Positions 30,727-42,670 of a stretch of 64,000 nt of DNA are shown here, one piece after another. Each line of letters begins with the position of its first letter. The stretch's first letter is position 1. A model generated the notes under the pieces. That model was not told the DNA's origin. It did no database searches and saw only the letters and a program-made list of their open reading frames with translations. The stretch lies in the NCBI GenBank assembly GCA_034638255.1, contig JAWPGT010000035.1, positions 124,001 to 188,000 on the forward strand, read 5' to 3'. The stretch comes from Coprinus comatus (Eukaryota; Basidiomycota; Agaricomycetes; Agaricales; Agaricaceae). Both the position numbers and the translations under genes were made by a program.

Positions 30727-33637
30727 ATGCCACCGCGACTAAATAAACGCCAGCAACGAGAATTAGAAGAACTTGAGGCACTCAGCACGCCTACGAAAGT
30801 ACAAGAAGAACCCAGTGATGAGGAACTTGATACAAGACCTTCTGGCAGATCTGCAGGACCAGGGATATTTGCGACAGCCTCGGTATGTTAGTGTTATTTG
30901 TTTTAAGATGAATTTTCTTGATTAAAGATGCTGATGATTAGTTACTTGCACAAGAAAATGACGACGATGATGATGAAGGAACTGATGGTGCTGATACTGG
31001 ACCAGTGAAGAAATCAAAGAAAGGGAAGAAAAAGAAGAAGAAGCCAGCTTTGAAAGCACAGCCAGTTATTGCGGATGATGAGGGGTTGAAAACATCGAAG
31101 TCAGACCAAATATCAGAACAGGCACTTAGTCCCAGCGAACGTAAGGCTCTCAAGAAGGCTAAACAAAAGGAAAAGAAGAAAGCAGAGACCGACGACATTG
31201 ATCAAGCACTTGCGGAATTGTCTATCAAGTTCGTTACTTCATCAAATTACTTTACGTACTACTATACAATCTAACGTTACACACTTAGACTACCAACAGC
31301 TCAACAAAACCTCTCACAACAAACCACTTCCAAAGGTCATGGTCTACCAGACTTACTTGGAGTCTCCCTCCAACACCTTGATTCTGAAGCAGAACTTCGG
31401 AAATTCTTTGGTTCTCGTGTAGTTCAAGCTTCCAAGGCCAGCAGCTCATCATCACCAGGAGGAGCTGCTGGGCGTAGAAATGTAACAGCCCTTCGATCTA
31501 ACCTCACTCGGCCACAACCTACATGGTGGAATGCAAGTCAAAGAGAGGGTTTGGCGATTCGCTCGCTAACTGAAAATGAGATTGAGGAGAAATTGGCGCG
31601 TCATAATTGGCAACCTGTGAATGAGAAGTGGTGGACGGTCGAGTATAGTAAGAAGTATAAAAGTATGACGAGGGAATTTCTTAGGACGGTCATGTCTGGT
31701 GGTAAGTTTATTATTTACATCTTTCAGTTCTTTATCAATGATCCTTGTCTATGTACTGTAGATCCTGAAGGCTTTTGGGAACTTATCAGGCGACTACCAT
31801 GGCATGCTGATACCTTACTACAACTATCAGAGGTTTATCGACATAGAGAAGGTGGGCTTGGCCAAGCATATTCAATATTCAACTGAAACCATGATAGAAC
31901 ACGCTCAGGCCGTTGACTTTGTGGACCGTGCACTCTTCACTTATGAACGTTCATTCATCGGCGCCTTCAACCTTACCAGTGGCCTGAATCGACTAGATTT
32001 TGATCGCGTTGAGAATAGACCGTTTTACCTTGCCATTCACCGTCAAGTAGTGTAAGTGCTATCCCCTCTCCATCATTCATGGGCTAAGACTTATCTACCA
32101 GTGATTTACAACGACGAGGATGTGTTCGGACAGGCTTTGAGTTTGCTCGCCTTCTCTACTCACTGGATCCATGGACAGACCCACATGGCGCTTTACTACA
32201 TCTCGACTACGTTTCTATCAAGGCCAACATGTCGCAATGGCTTCTTGACGTCTATGAAATTTTCGAAAGACGACAGGATGTTAAAGACACTCGTCTAAAC
32301 CCGAGCCTTCTTCCGGGGTGGGCATATAGTCATGCTCTAGCACTTCGAATACTCGAAAGAGGAACAGACCACGTAGCAAGTACTGCTGCTCTTGCAGAGG
32401 CGATAAACGACTTTCCTTCTATTGTTCCACTCCTTGCCGATAAATTGGATATTTCCCTCCCCTCTTCGATTCGCGGTCACCCGGAATGCAAGATTGAAAC
32501 AGATGCAATTGGATTATCATACGCTGAAGGAATTCTTCATCTTCTTTCTCACCTCTACGTCCAACGAGCATTCCAGGTATGGAAGGACCCAGAATATACG
32601 AATTGGTTCAACGATACAACTACATCAGTCTTCACGTCACTACCCTCGCCAACAACTGCCCTTCCAGCTAGACCCCGACGCAAAATATTTTTAAACCTTT
32701 ACGAATCTGATACACTGCGATATTCAGTCTATCGTCACATAATAGTTCTTGAATCAAGTTACCGAAGGTTGTTCTCATTTATACCGAAATATGTGTTTGA
32801 TGGAAGATCATTGGCTTGTGACCCTCTACCTCCGAAGAATGCAATATCGAATTATGATGACGCATTCTTTGAAGGAGTACCTGATTTGTATAGTGCATTT
32901 AGTAGAACGAGAAATAGAAGGGAAAGAGCGGTCGAGGAAAGGAGGTTGGCACAGATGGTTCCGGATGCTGCATTTCGACAACAACTTCAAGTGTGTTTCT
33001 TTTTCTTTTCTTTTCTTTTGATATTTTCTCACCATTTGCATATTCACTTCGTAATAGGGGTTCTTCGAAGGTCAAGGATTGGCAAATCAGTTCCCAGGTG
33101 GAATCGTACAATTTGCGCAAATGCTAGCTCAGTTACAACCGCTGAAGTGGAAGCTTTGATGCTTAATGGAATGTTAGATGATCCTCAGGGTGCAATGGAT
33201 TTCGCAGCGTTTGGATTCGGTGCACCCGGTATGCCTGGACAAATGCCCGGAGAAGATATGTTGGGTGGATTTAATGCCGACGGAGGTGTTGGAGGAATAG
33301 ATCAACAGGATGGAGAACATCCACAAGGAGTGGTCGCAGGAGCTAATGATAATGAGGATGAGGAGGATGAAGAGGAGATGAGGATGAAGAGGAAGATGAG
33401 GATGAAGATGAAGAGGATGATGAAGAGGACTATTCGGTGAGTATGGTTCACTTTAAAATAGTGGGTAATAGACAGCTCATTGATTTGTAGCCTATGCCTA
33501 GGATGATCAGAAATGTTCTTGGAAGATTATGGGGTGGTAATGCACGAGTTGTCGAGGAAAGCTCGTCCGAAGACGAACAACCACCTCCACCACCACAGCA
33601 ACTCGCATACAATCCTGATTGGGATGGTGTTGATTGA
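30727..33637 (+). CDS. RQC1: RQC1 / TCF25 homologue, ribosome quality control
   Basis: Start MPPRLNKRQQRELEELEAL. Exons 30727-30882, 30942-31228, 31289-31701, 31762-31851, 31898-32051, 32102-32990, 33058-33436, 33491-33637. After a Lys-rich N-terminus, the conserved TCF25 core reads DPEGFWELIRRLPWHADTLL, EHAQAVDFVDRALFTYERSF, GCVRTGFEFARLLYSLDP, KANMSQWLLDVYE and LLPGWAYSHALALR. In yeast Rqc1 works with Ltn1 and Cdc48 on stalled 60S-nascent-chain complexes. Exon 7 has two apparent single-base losses: at about 33130-33145 (AQLQP to EVEALML) and in a GA tract at about 33370-33385 (before EDEDEDEEDDEEDYS). With two added bases its length would become a multiple of three. The rest is intact, so sequence error or very recent damage is likely. 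Confidence 0.87.
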
Positions 33638-34341
33638 TTTTTGTAATCGCTGATATGTTACTCTATATGCTTTACATGAAATTCTGATCGTTCTTTCCCA
33701 AAGGCTTTGATTTTGAATTTATAAAGAAAATTTTCTCTTGTAGATCCGATTACAGCAAATATTCTCATCCATTGGTACTTATATTTTGGGATTTGACTCC
33801 CACCTTTCATGATGGACGTTCAAACACCACCCTCCTTATGAACCATCCCCCTACCCCTTGATAGCATCAAGCTCACCATGCACATGAGGATACAAAAACA
33901 GCTACGCATAGTAAACCCACATGACCATCCGTTCTACACGGCGTTTATTGACCATGGCTTCTATCGTTGATTATGACTTCTATCGCCACTTTTCGCCAAC
34001 GCCTATGAGTGATATCGGCTTTTTGCCTTTGAACTCATTGTCCCTGGTTAGGACTTCGAATACGAAAATATTGACTTCAGGGGAGATCATCATTTGAATC
34101 TATTTTCATACGCCGATTAAGTTGAATGGTCTCACACGGAGGTCTTTCTTTCTACCATGAACGAGTCAGTTTTCTGCGTACCGATGACAGCGTGGGCTTA
34201 TTTGTCTTATATTAATCATCTAACCATTACCGATTTTTCTCTCATCTATTCTTCAAAGAATATAAAAGGTAGGAAGGAATGTCGTTAATCCCTCAGTGAT
34301 TTCACTCCTCTCTACTAAGCTCAAGAACACCAATAGTCAAT
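33638..34341. other. Intergenic, no gene supported
   Basis: About 700 bp; it contains the presumed promoter of the LysM gene with a TATAAAAG at about 34261. No conserved ORF. Confidence 0.5.
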
Positions 34342-35062
34342 ATGTTCTCCTTCACAGTTCAACTTATTGGTGCTGCTTATGCTGCATTCATGATGGGTTT
34401 GTTACGATAATTGACGTTCAATGACAAATGTTGATATCATCGTCTGTTTTTAGGAAATTTTGGACATGCTCAACCATTGCCACTTTGTTCAAGGCAATAC
34501 GTCGTTCGATCGGGAGATGTCTGTGATGTAATCTCTGCAGCCCAGAATGTGTCCACGTAAGAAGACTAGGCAACATCTGGAGCCCCTTATAAATATGACA
34601 TTTTTCACTCACCCTCTTGTGCTTCTTGACAGATTCCAGTTGGCACATGTCAATGGTGGCATTAATAGCGATTGTAGTAATTTGTTTATTGGGGAGGTAA
34701 TGACACTCTTCTCTTTCTTCCGAAATTCAAATTCGGAACACCTTTATGAATACATTACTTATTTTTGTTTTCTATTACCAGACTCTATGCCTTGGAATTG
34801 TGGGACAAGATTGTACCACAGTTCATACCGTTCAAGCAGGAGAAAGTTGTACTTCTATTGCCATAGCTTCCGGGAGCACTTTCGACATTGTCAGGGCTAA
34901 TAATCCTAATGTCGACACCGGTTGCACTAATATCTACCCTGGCGAGGTTTGTGGCTTCTTTTTTGTTTTGTTTTGATATACTGGTTTTCGGCGTATCTGA
35001 TTGTTGACTATTTTTAGGTATTGTGTACTGCTACCACAATAATCCCTTATACGGGCCTCTGA
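34342..35062 (+). CDS. Small secreted protein with two LysM domains
   Basis: Spliced protein of 143 aa. The N-terminal signal peptide is MFSFTVQLIGAAYAAFMMG. LysM 1 (about residues 34-78) runs YVVRSGDVCDVISAAQNVS to NLFIGETLCL; LysM 2 (about 88-132) runs HTVQAGESCTSIAIASGST to NIYPGEVLC. Cysteines are paired in each domain as in fungal extracellular LysM proteins. Introns join MMG/NFGHA, VST/FQLAH, GE/TLCLG and GE/VLCTA, all in phase. LysM domains bind chitin or N-acetylglucosamine oligomers. Small secreted LysM-only proteins in fungi can protect hyphae or hide chitin fragments, but this one's role is inferred. No catalytic domain. The gene is isolated, with no chitinase next to it. Confidence 0.87.
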
Positions 35063-35423
35063 GGGGATGGAATGAGGTGAAGTTAGTGGTAGAGTGATTG
35101 TATTGTCATGCCTACACACTACTACCTACCATACATGAGTAGAGAATCGGATGAAGTTGAAAATTAAATGTACCTTTTTATGCATGTTCAATTGATGCAA
35201 GAAATAAGCTCATTCATGAGGCTATAGAACCTGGAGGAATTTCGAGTAATGCTTTAATGTGCTCAACTTCTACAAGTATGTGTGTGATACTACATTTACA
35301 TGTTTAGTTTCCGGAAATGACAGGCTGACGTTGTGGGTATCTACTAAGAACTATAAATAAAAAGGGGTTAAGACTGGCTTACACTGAGTTTACAAGCGCT
35401 CAGCGCCCAAGATTACAACTCCA
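35063..35423. other. 3' intergenic between convergent genes
   Basis: About 360 bp between the LysM gene and the second DUF6533 gene. Nothing recognised. Confidence 0.5.
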
Positions 35424-36965
35424 TTAATTTTTCCGCAAATTTAGCATTAGTCGACTGACTAATACAGAGGACATAACTTGAACAATACATGCTCCGATAA
35501 CCTTTAAATCAGTCGGTGCAGCCTAGAAGTGATGTTAAGCATTTTGAAACAACTTGAAATCAGCAAACTAAACTTACAAAGTATGCAATTGTGTTGAAAA
35601 GATTAATAATGCATATGGAGAAATAATACAGTGTACCATCCCGAGCAAAGATGAAGAATAGTCTGGACATACTGTCAGTCCTTTGTATAATGGGAAGATG
35701 TATAGTATAGAACGAACGAGTCATGAGTCGGATATCTTAGCACGTTATATTTCGTCCTTGCAATTGTCATAATGAAGATAACTGAATCCGTAATCAATGG
35801 TGCGACCCAGTGAGCGGCTAGACGTAACGAAGTATCCCAGTCAGATGTCAGTATAGAGACGGTATGCAATTCACGTACGGAATAATGGACTCGTTCCAGT
35901 GAGTGAACAACCTGTGTATTTTAGTGTTAAAGCTGTTCAAGAGTACTGCGGCTAGTACATACCAGACATTCCCAGTGGTGTCGAGGCAGCTAGATTCATA
36001 CATAATTAATGAATTAGCACATCATAGAAATGAGAAAGTGTTGCGTACGAAATCCAGTATTTAGGGCGATGCAGGATATTGTCACTTGAGCAGACCACAA
36101 AGCAACCAATGACACCAGAACGACTTTGCTCTTCTCATATAAAGCCCACACTCGCAGTATCAGAATCACTTCAAGTGAATATTAATAATGTGTTGATTTT
36201 ATTCGACCTTCAACACTTACTTTCACAGACTATAACATAGAGTAACTCAGATATTCATCCACCTTACAGCTAGTAGAAAAAATACTCACCACTAACCAGT
36301 GCAACAGTCGTGAACCCCTCAAAACTCGTCAAGTGCGTGCACCTAATTTAACTTATTTAGTGACCCCATGAATAGTATTCTCTCTTGAGACTCACGTCTA
36401 TGAACACATTCAGGAAGCTCCAGTTGAGTATTATTAGCAGACAGATATAATAAATGTATCATACCTCCGATGAAGTATGAATCTGAAAAACTGATGGATG
36501 GAAGTTCCAAACCGGTATGAGATAATCATAATCCACGCCCAGTCATGACAACTCACCAAGAGTGACCACTACGTACTGCATAGGGGTGCCATATCGATTT
36601 ATCAGGAACAAGATAGCCGGTAGTGTAGTGACCCTTCTTTTCCAGATATACTTTATCTTAAAGATAGATGAGTGTTAATTCCAAAAATATTGGTCAAATG
36701 TTGCTACACACCTCATCATCGAGTGTAATCACTAGGAAGTATGATCTCATCAGCATTGATATTTTGGGCAAAAATTATTGGGACCTACGGTATTCGTGAA
36801 CAAGAAGCGCAAACATTGAGACCTCGAGATACTTCGCCAATAGCCTATGAAAAACCTTCATTCAGCATACTACTTGTTGATACGATTGGCGTTCACATAC
36901 CAATGTTCCAAGCCAGGAACCAGTTTCGCCACTTCTGCAGCTGTTATCGGAACAGTGGAATTCAT
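35424..36965 (-). CDS. DUF6533 multi-pass membrane protein
   Basis: Minus-strand gene from the ATG at 36965 (MNSTVPITAAEVAKLVPGLEHW) to the stop at 35424. Spliced junctions give HW/LLAKYLEVSMFALLVHEY, then EYLITLDDE, then IKYIWKRRVTTLPAILFLINRY. Later exons encode CTHLTSFEGFTTVALV, LILRVWALYEKSK, HWVAPLITDSVIF, ARDGTLYYFSICIINLFNTIAY and the C-terminus LKVIGACIVQVMSSVLVSRL. The order of motifs equals that of the gene at the left edge, so both belong to DUF6533; they are diverged paralogues 35 kb apart on the same strand. Multiple hydrophobic segments predict an integral membrane protein. Function unknown. Intron ends in the middle (36000-36400) are approximate. Confidence 0.84.
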
Positions 36966-39328
36966 TGTGTAGCGTGCTTTCGCCCGGACTTGACAATGGG
37001 GAGGCTCGGAGAAGGGTCGAAATAGGGACGAGGTGCATTCTGTACAAACGGGTGTCTCTATTTACGTCCGTTGATCTGTATCACATGTCCTATTTTTTTC
37101 CCTTGGGCTCTGAGTAGAATGATAACCTGAAACAACGAAGCAAACTTTCAATTCTACCTGCATCAGTGTATCGCCACAAGATCTTTTGATAGACCTGTCA
37201 GTGCAGCTGCGGGTTCCCCGGTGATTTCATTTGATTGGACTATTTCTTTGCTATAGGATTCGTCTACGATAGAAAGTGCGGGCTTATCGGTTCTTTTCGA
37301 GATTTTGTGAGCTTTTTGAATTCCAAAAGAGGTCGCCCCCTGGGCTGTGCATCATAATTAATATTACATCACACTTTTCAGCGCGGTCAATTCTAACAGG
37401 TCTGTAAGCGTCTGTAACAGGTACTTCAGATATCTCTACTGCTCAAAGATAAGAAAATATGAGTAATGTAGTAGTAGAATCTGTTTCGAGCACAACATTC
37501 AGCGAACGTGACATATCTCAGATATCAGATATTGTATTCTGGCATGAGAAATACGACACCTAAACGAGTATTAAATATTAAATGAGTATGTGGTCGGCCC
37601 CGATGTTATATTTTGTTCAATACACGAAAAGAACATCAGAACATCTATAACACTTCCCCATCGACAATATATTTTACTCTATATGGAATGTTGCCATCGA
37701 GCTGTTATTGGGGGATATGGTCGCTTGATTTTAGTAGACGGCGGGCTTTACCGACTCGCTTATACTGCGCTTGGCGACCGTTCAAACTTTATGCATTACA
37801 ACGATTTCAGGTTACAGATGGACAGTGACTCTATCCACGAGGAAGCAACAGGTGAGTGACGTTCGTAGTCAAAACAGGTATCGCGAATTCGAACTCACTA
37901 GGCTGCAGCCACTGACAGATCCATCTTACTTATTAGTGGTTGTGCTAACCATATATTTTACACATTTTGTCTCACAGGGAAGTAGTGACAGTACCAGAAA
38001 GTGCCGTCCTAGACTCGGACATGGTGATGGTGGTGCAGCTCTTCCCAGGCTAACCGCTTTCAATGAGTTACCAACACTAGCACTCTTAAATATAACACTG
38101 ACCAATATATTATATGATTGTCGTGCTCAAGTCGTCTGGAGTTGGAAAAATTCCATTATATAATCGGATAATCGGAAGGATTTCGGAGGTCACCACTATA
38201 TGCAGGTACTAACTATTACAACCTTACTTTCATCACTGATTCATCAATCCAGAATCAATGTGTGTGCAAATATCATTGATATACCTAACCGGTGTCTACG
38301 GATCGCTCTGCTCACGTAAAAATTCCGAAGACAATAAATACTATGATATACCAAGAGGTCTAAAAGAATTCTTACGACCATATGTACCATTTGTATCTCT
38401 TACACAACTCTAGCACATGTGTTGCACTTACATGCCACAAGATGAATTGAATGGTAATCAGAGCGTGACGGTTATTGTCAAGAACACCACTTGGCATTAG
38501 GAGGGGAACGAATCAACGATGTCGTCCTCCTGGGTCCTTCAGCTTGGTCAGTTAACTTGAATCTCAAGGATCCGAGCTCGTGTGAAATGCCGTCGTCTAC
38601 AATGCACCTTTTTCGGCTTTTGTAAATATGGGACAACTTGAACTGAGCGCACAGCTTCACCCTCAGATAGTACATACTACAGTGATCATGAATGATGTGA
38701 CCCTCCTCTACCACTATTTATAATTCCCAGAGTATGAAGAGAGGTTTGTGTTCGAACGTAATTCGTAGGGAAAAAAGAGGTTTACTACCATTTCTTAACT
38801 GTTAATATATCATACATGTTTTGAATATAATAGTAGTGTGTACTCATAGTACAATCCATGAAGTTCAAGAAGACGATACCACCCCTCTTGTTGTGATTCT
38901 CCCTGAGAACAGGAGGAGTGCGACCTATTATGATCCAGCCTCCATGATCGAATCTATTTCAAGGCTGTCAGAGTGGATCTGTTGAATGTGGCCACAGTTG
39001 GTGTCAGCCACCAGTCGAGTTCTAAAGTGTCTCCTTTCTCGTTAATGAATAAATGGGCCATGACCTCGGTCAGTTTCAATTTCTTCAGTGAACCTTTCCT
39101 CTTGCACCCACACTCTCAGCTTCACAAGCTCTAGCTTTGTACTCGAACGAATCATATTATATTCGCAACTTAGTCAACTCTACTATTCCCCATCCAACAT
39201 ACGAGAGTATACCTCCCATCATCTGCACTCAAAGACTTTTTAATTCAATTTTGCACGAAATCCTTTCTCGACTATCAATAATTCCGATTGCATTTCTGAA
39301 GACTCGCATTACTTTCTATCTATACACC
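36966..39328. other. Intergenic, no gene supported
   Basis: About 2.4 kb. Plus-strand ORFs at 37590-37859 and 37771-38163 and a minus ORF at 38478-38714 have no recognised motif, and joining them by splice signals gives an early stop. The last part should hold the promoter and 5' untranslated region of the membrane-protein gene. Confidence 0.45.
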
Positions 39329-40278
39329 ATGGCTCCTATCGCATTTAACCTAAAGCAGATTATTCGCAGGGTCGGTAATTTTACTGCCTTGCCATCTATC
39401 GGACTCTACTCTGGTGGAACCACTTCCACTCCAGCAACAACTGAGTCCATTTCTATTCCTGTGGCTTTTACGACTGCCACTTCTGTTTTCAACCCCACTG
39501 TTTTCCAACCCTCTAATGTCATCTCTGCCGCCATCACCACTGCTACCCCTGTGATTGAAGAAACATCTACTTCAATCTTTCCTACCATAATTACTACATC
39601 AATTTTAGTTGACGAAGGACAGGACAATTTCTTTGACGTTCCTGATGTATTCAAGCCGAAATATATCGGCACTTGGGCTTATGTTCTACTTGGGGTTGTT
39701 CTTCTTGTTTTGATTGCCGTTTCTCTTTTTGTCATCTACAAGTGCCGTTCCACTGGAGTCAGCAGGACTCCAAGAGGTGCGAGGAATCAGTCCTCTTTGA
39801 AGGAGTTGGAGGAGGGAAGGGGGAGGGAAGGGATTGAGCTGAAGGGATTAGAGTTGGATAATGACGGTTTGAGGAAGGAGAGCATGAGGAATAAGAAGAG
39901 GGATAGTGATAGATACGGTTATGGGTTTGGGAAATTGGTTGAGTCGGAGAGTGAGAGAGTGGAGAGGGAACAATGGGAGTTCATTAAAAGCCGATTGAGC
40001 TCCCAATCTCAAGTGAGTTATCTATCACCAGTTGCAGGTAAGCTAGTATTGATTAATCCTTATAGCTGGAGTACGAGAGGAGGTATAAAGAAGGCATGCT
40101 TCAGCTCAAGGTTGCTAATGGAACATTTGGAACTACTTTGGATGGCACATTCAAAGGAAGTCCGTGTTCACTATCCGTGCCGAGCAGAGCCCTGATCAAG
40201 AACACACGTGTCTCATTTCCCCTAGGATTAGACGCACATAATAGAGGTGCCACAACCTTTCTCCAATTCAAAACATAA
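39329..40278 (+). CDS. Single-pass membrane protein with Ser/Thr-rich ectodomain
   Basis: Two exons, 39329-40012 and 40066-40278, encode 298 aa. The ATG at 39329 (ACACCATGG context) is chosen; the open frame extends further upstream without an ATG. Residues 1-110 are Ser/Thr-rich and likely glycosylated. One transmembrane segment (YVLLGVVLLVLIAVSLFVIY, about residues 113-132) is followed by KCRSTG and a charged cytoplasmic tail with EELEEGRGREGIEL and a possible coiled part. Splicing out 40013-40065 joins SQSQ to LEYERRYKEGMLQLK. No signal peptide is evident before the ectodomain, so topology is inferred. Not recognised; a sensor-like layout is possible but unproven. Confidence 0.65.
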
Positions 40279-40610
40279 CCATCTCTCCGGAAGTTTCTAC
40301 GTACTGGCAGTAGTTAAACTGCCTTGACACACTTCAATATATTTGTACATTGGTTTATCGGTCAATGATAACAGAAGAATATCAATTACTAATAGTATAA
40401 ATATACACAGTCATAAAACTAAAAAGTATCTCTAATGCCGATAAGTTTGAGGGCACAGTGCCAATCAGACGGTCTATATAGAGAGCCAAGCCTCCCGACG
40501 TCACTTGTTCCAAAAAAGGCGATATTGATGGATTTCCAAAACGTCACAATAAATTGCGATAAGATCATAAAACCTACTTATCCTCTGTTCAAACTACCAG
40601 AAGAGGTGAA
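40279..40610. other. Intergenic, MTAP promoter
   Basis: About 330 bp between two plus-strand genes. Nothing specific recognised. Confidence 0.5.
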
Positions 40611-41765
40611 ATGGCAACAGATAGAGGTAAGATGAAAGTAGGGTCTATACGTCAAGCGAATCTCTAAATGCATGGACAGTTCTTATCGGTGTCATTGGAG
40701 GAAGTGGTCTTTACCAGTTGGATAACCTCACCTTCGTGTAAGCAGACTATGAGTAAGTTCACGCAAAGTATTGACATTCCGACAGAAAAGAAGTCAACCC
40801 AGAGACTGTATGATTTATAAGTTTATCCATTTAATAATCATACCGACAGTTTTACTAGCCCTGGGGTTTCCCTTCTTCGTCAATCATCATTTCTTCTCTT
40901 CCATCCGGCACTCTCGTCGCTTTCATCGCACGACATGGTATTGGCCATGTAATCAACCCTTCCGCCGTTCCATCCCGCGCAAATATTGCTGCACTTAAAT
41001 CACTCGGCGTTCAAGTTATCCTCGCGTTTTCCGCTGTCGGCTCCTTAAGGGAAGAAATTTCTCCCGGATCATTCATCCTCCCAACACAGATCATCGACAG
41101 AACCAAAGGAATTCGTCCTTCTAGTTTCTTTGAGGGAACATCAATTGTAGCTCACACTGGATTCGGAGACCCCTTCAGCAGTGGATTTGTTAAATGGCTT
41201 CAGGAAAGAGTGGCAAAGGTTTTGGAAGAGGAAGGCCGTGGTGTCAGGTTGTTCACCGACAAGTGCATTGTCTGCATGGAAGGACCTCAATTCTCGACCA
41301 GAGCCGAGAGTTTGATGTACCGTCAATGGGGCGGTGATCTCATCAACATGAGTGCAATTCCTGAATCCAAGTTGGCTAGGGAAGCTGAACTTAGGTATGT
41401 CTTTGAATCTGGTTCAGGAAAGTGCTTTTAATCATTTCATATAAAGCTACGCTTTGATTGCTACTGCGACGGACTATGACTCCTGGAGGGTATCAGAAGA
41501 ATCTGTCACTGCTGCAGAGGTTTTCAAGACTTTAAAGACAAATGCCGATACTTCAAAACTCGTTGCTGCAACCATCCTCGATGATCTTCAAAAAGCTATC
41601 ACCGACCCTGAGACTGGCTATATCTTCTTGGAGGAAGTTGGAAAAATGCAATATAGTATTATGCCTCGGTCAATCAAGCAAAAACAGGAAGACAGAGATA
41701 AACTCGCTTTCGTTCTTCCTACATACTTCTCTGGTGTTGATGGCCCTGATGCTAGCACTACATGA
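40611..41765 (+). CDS. MEU1: S-methyl-5'-thioadenosine phosphorylase
   Basis: Five exons, 40611-40626, 40680-40737, 40786-40807 (22 nt), 40859-41394 and 41447-41765, encode 316 aa. The protein opens [17 protein letters not shown]. Conserved signatures are [20 protein letters not shown] (phosphate/substrate loop), [23 protein letters not shown] and LINMSAIPE, then TATDYDSW. The enzyme phosphorolyses methylthioadenosine, from polyamine and ethylene-like pathways, to adenine and methylthioribose-1-phosphate, feeding methionine salvage in the cytosol. Length fits the family (about 280-340). The gene is complete and in frame. The symbol follows the yeast orthologue (human MTAP). Confidence 0.93.
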
Positions 41766-42011
41766 TTGACGCGATAATTTTAGAGAAAGTATTTTTGGAT
41801 TATGTATTTCATAGATGCCTCGGCCATCTGTAGAGAGTCGACAAAAGAAACGATATTTGGTCCTATCACCGTGAACGTAGTCGAAGCGTTATGAGTTTAT
41901 TTGAGACTCTGTACTTAATATCAAGTGAGTGTAGGTTGATGAGTTTGACTTCAATGCGGGCGAATGAATGGTGGATGCATTATATTCATCAATCGATTAC
42001 GGATCAATCAG
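41766..42011. other. Intergenic after MTAP
   Basis: About 250 bp, part of the 0.9 kb gap to F-box gene 3. The rest of that gap holds the repeated gene fragment at 42012-42206 and unremarkable sequence to 42670. Confidence 0.4.
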
Positions 42012-42206
42012 TCAAACAGGTTTCGTAAAATAATCGGTCGAACAATCGGGACCAGGCTGGACGACGCCAGGCCCATTCGTACTTCTGTAAATACTCCACA
42101 TATCTTCTATAATTGCCGACAATAAACCTTGCAGAAAAAAGTCCACAACTTCGTTGGATATATCCAAGGATGCTTCAAACCCATGAAAAGCGTATTCAAG
42201 CCACAC
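42012..42206 (-). repeat. Repeated broken gene fragment, copy A
   Basis: On the minus strand the core reads TTTATTGT-GGCAATTATAG followed by AAGATATGTGGA and encodes, after skipping one T, a piece such as SARFIVGNYRRYVEYL followed by KYEWAWRRP. Copy C at 63557-63790 matches most of it; copy B at 61575-61800 is more diverged. The six-T run breaks the frame. It lies downstream of, and in the same orientation as, F-box gene 3. Parent gene unknown. Confidence 0.6.
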
Positions 42207-42670
42207 AGGTAAGCCTTAGCATATGGCCAATCAACCGGCGAGAAGAAACGTAGGTTCCGTAGGCGACATATGGTCATCTTGGAGAAAGTGTCATGTGTCG
42301 CATAACGGTACTTGGCAAACCATTTGAAGCAGAGGGGGCTGCCTTCCTACAGCTGACACCTTGCATTTTATTCAACTTTTGCTTGTTATATCTTTCATGT
42401 TGCTACCGCTCCAGGCGGCTGTACAGTGGACTGTAGTCCCAACGGAAATATGGATAAGATGAGAAAAACCGTTTCCAAAAGGTGTTACGCAATTTCTTTA
42501 CGTACATACCGACTTAAAATGTGATTAAAGACAAATATAGACTGATACTACGATGAAATCAACGCCTACTTCCTTTGAGACAAATTCTGAAACATGAAGT
42601 GAGAGTCTACTTGGGAACAGCGATTGTAAGTGAAAACTCGGTGAGGAGATTATACTACATAGAAGTGAGA

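Noticed and set aside
37590..38163. Overlapping plus-strand ORFs that might form a small gene
   Set aside because: No known motif; joining at the GTGAGT near 37853 to the CACAG near 37978 gives an immediate stop.
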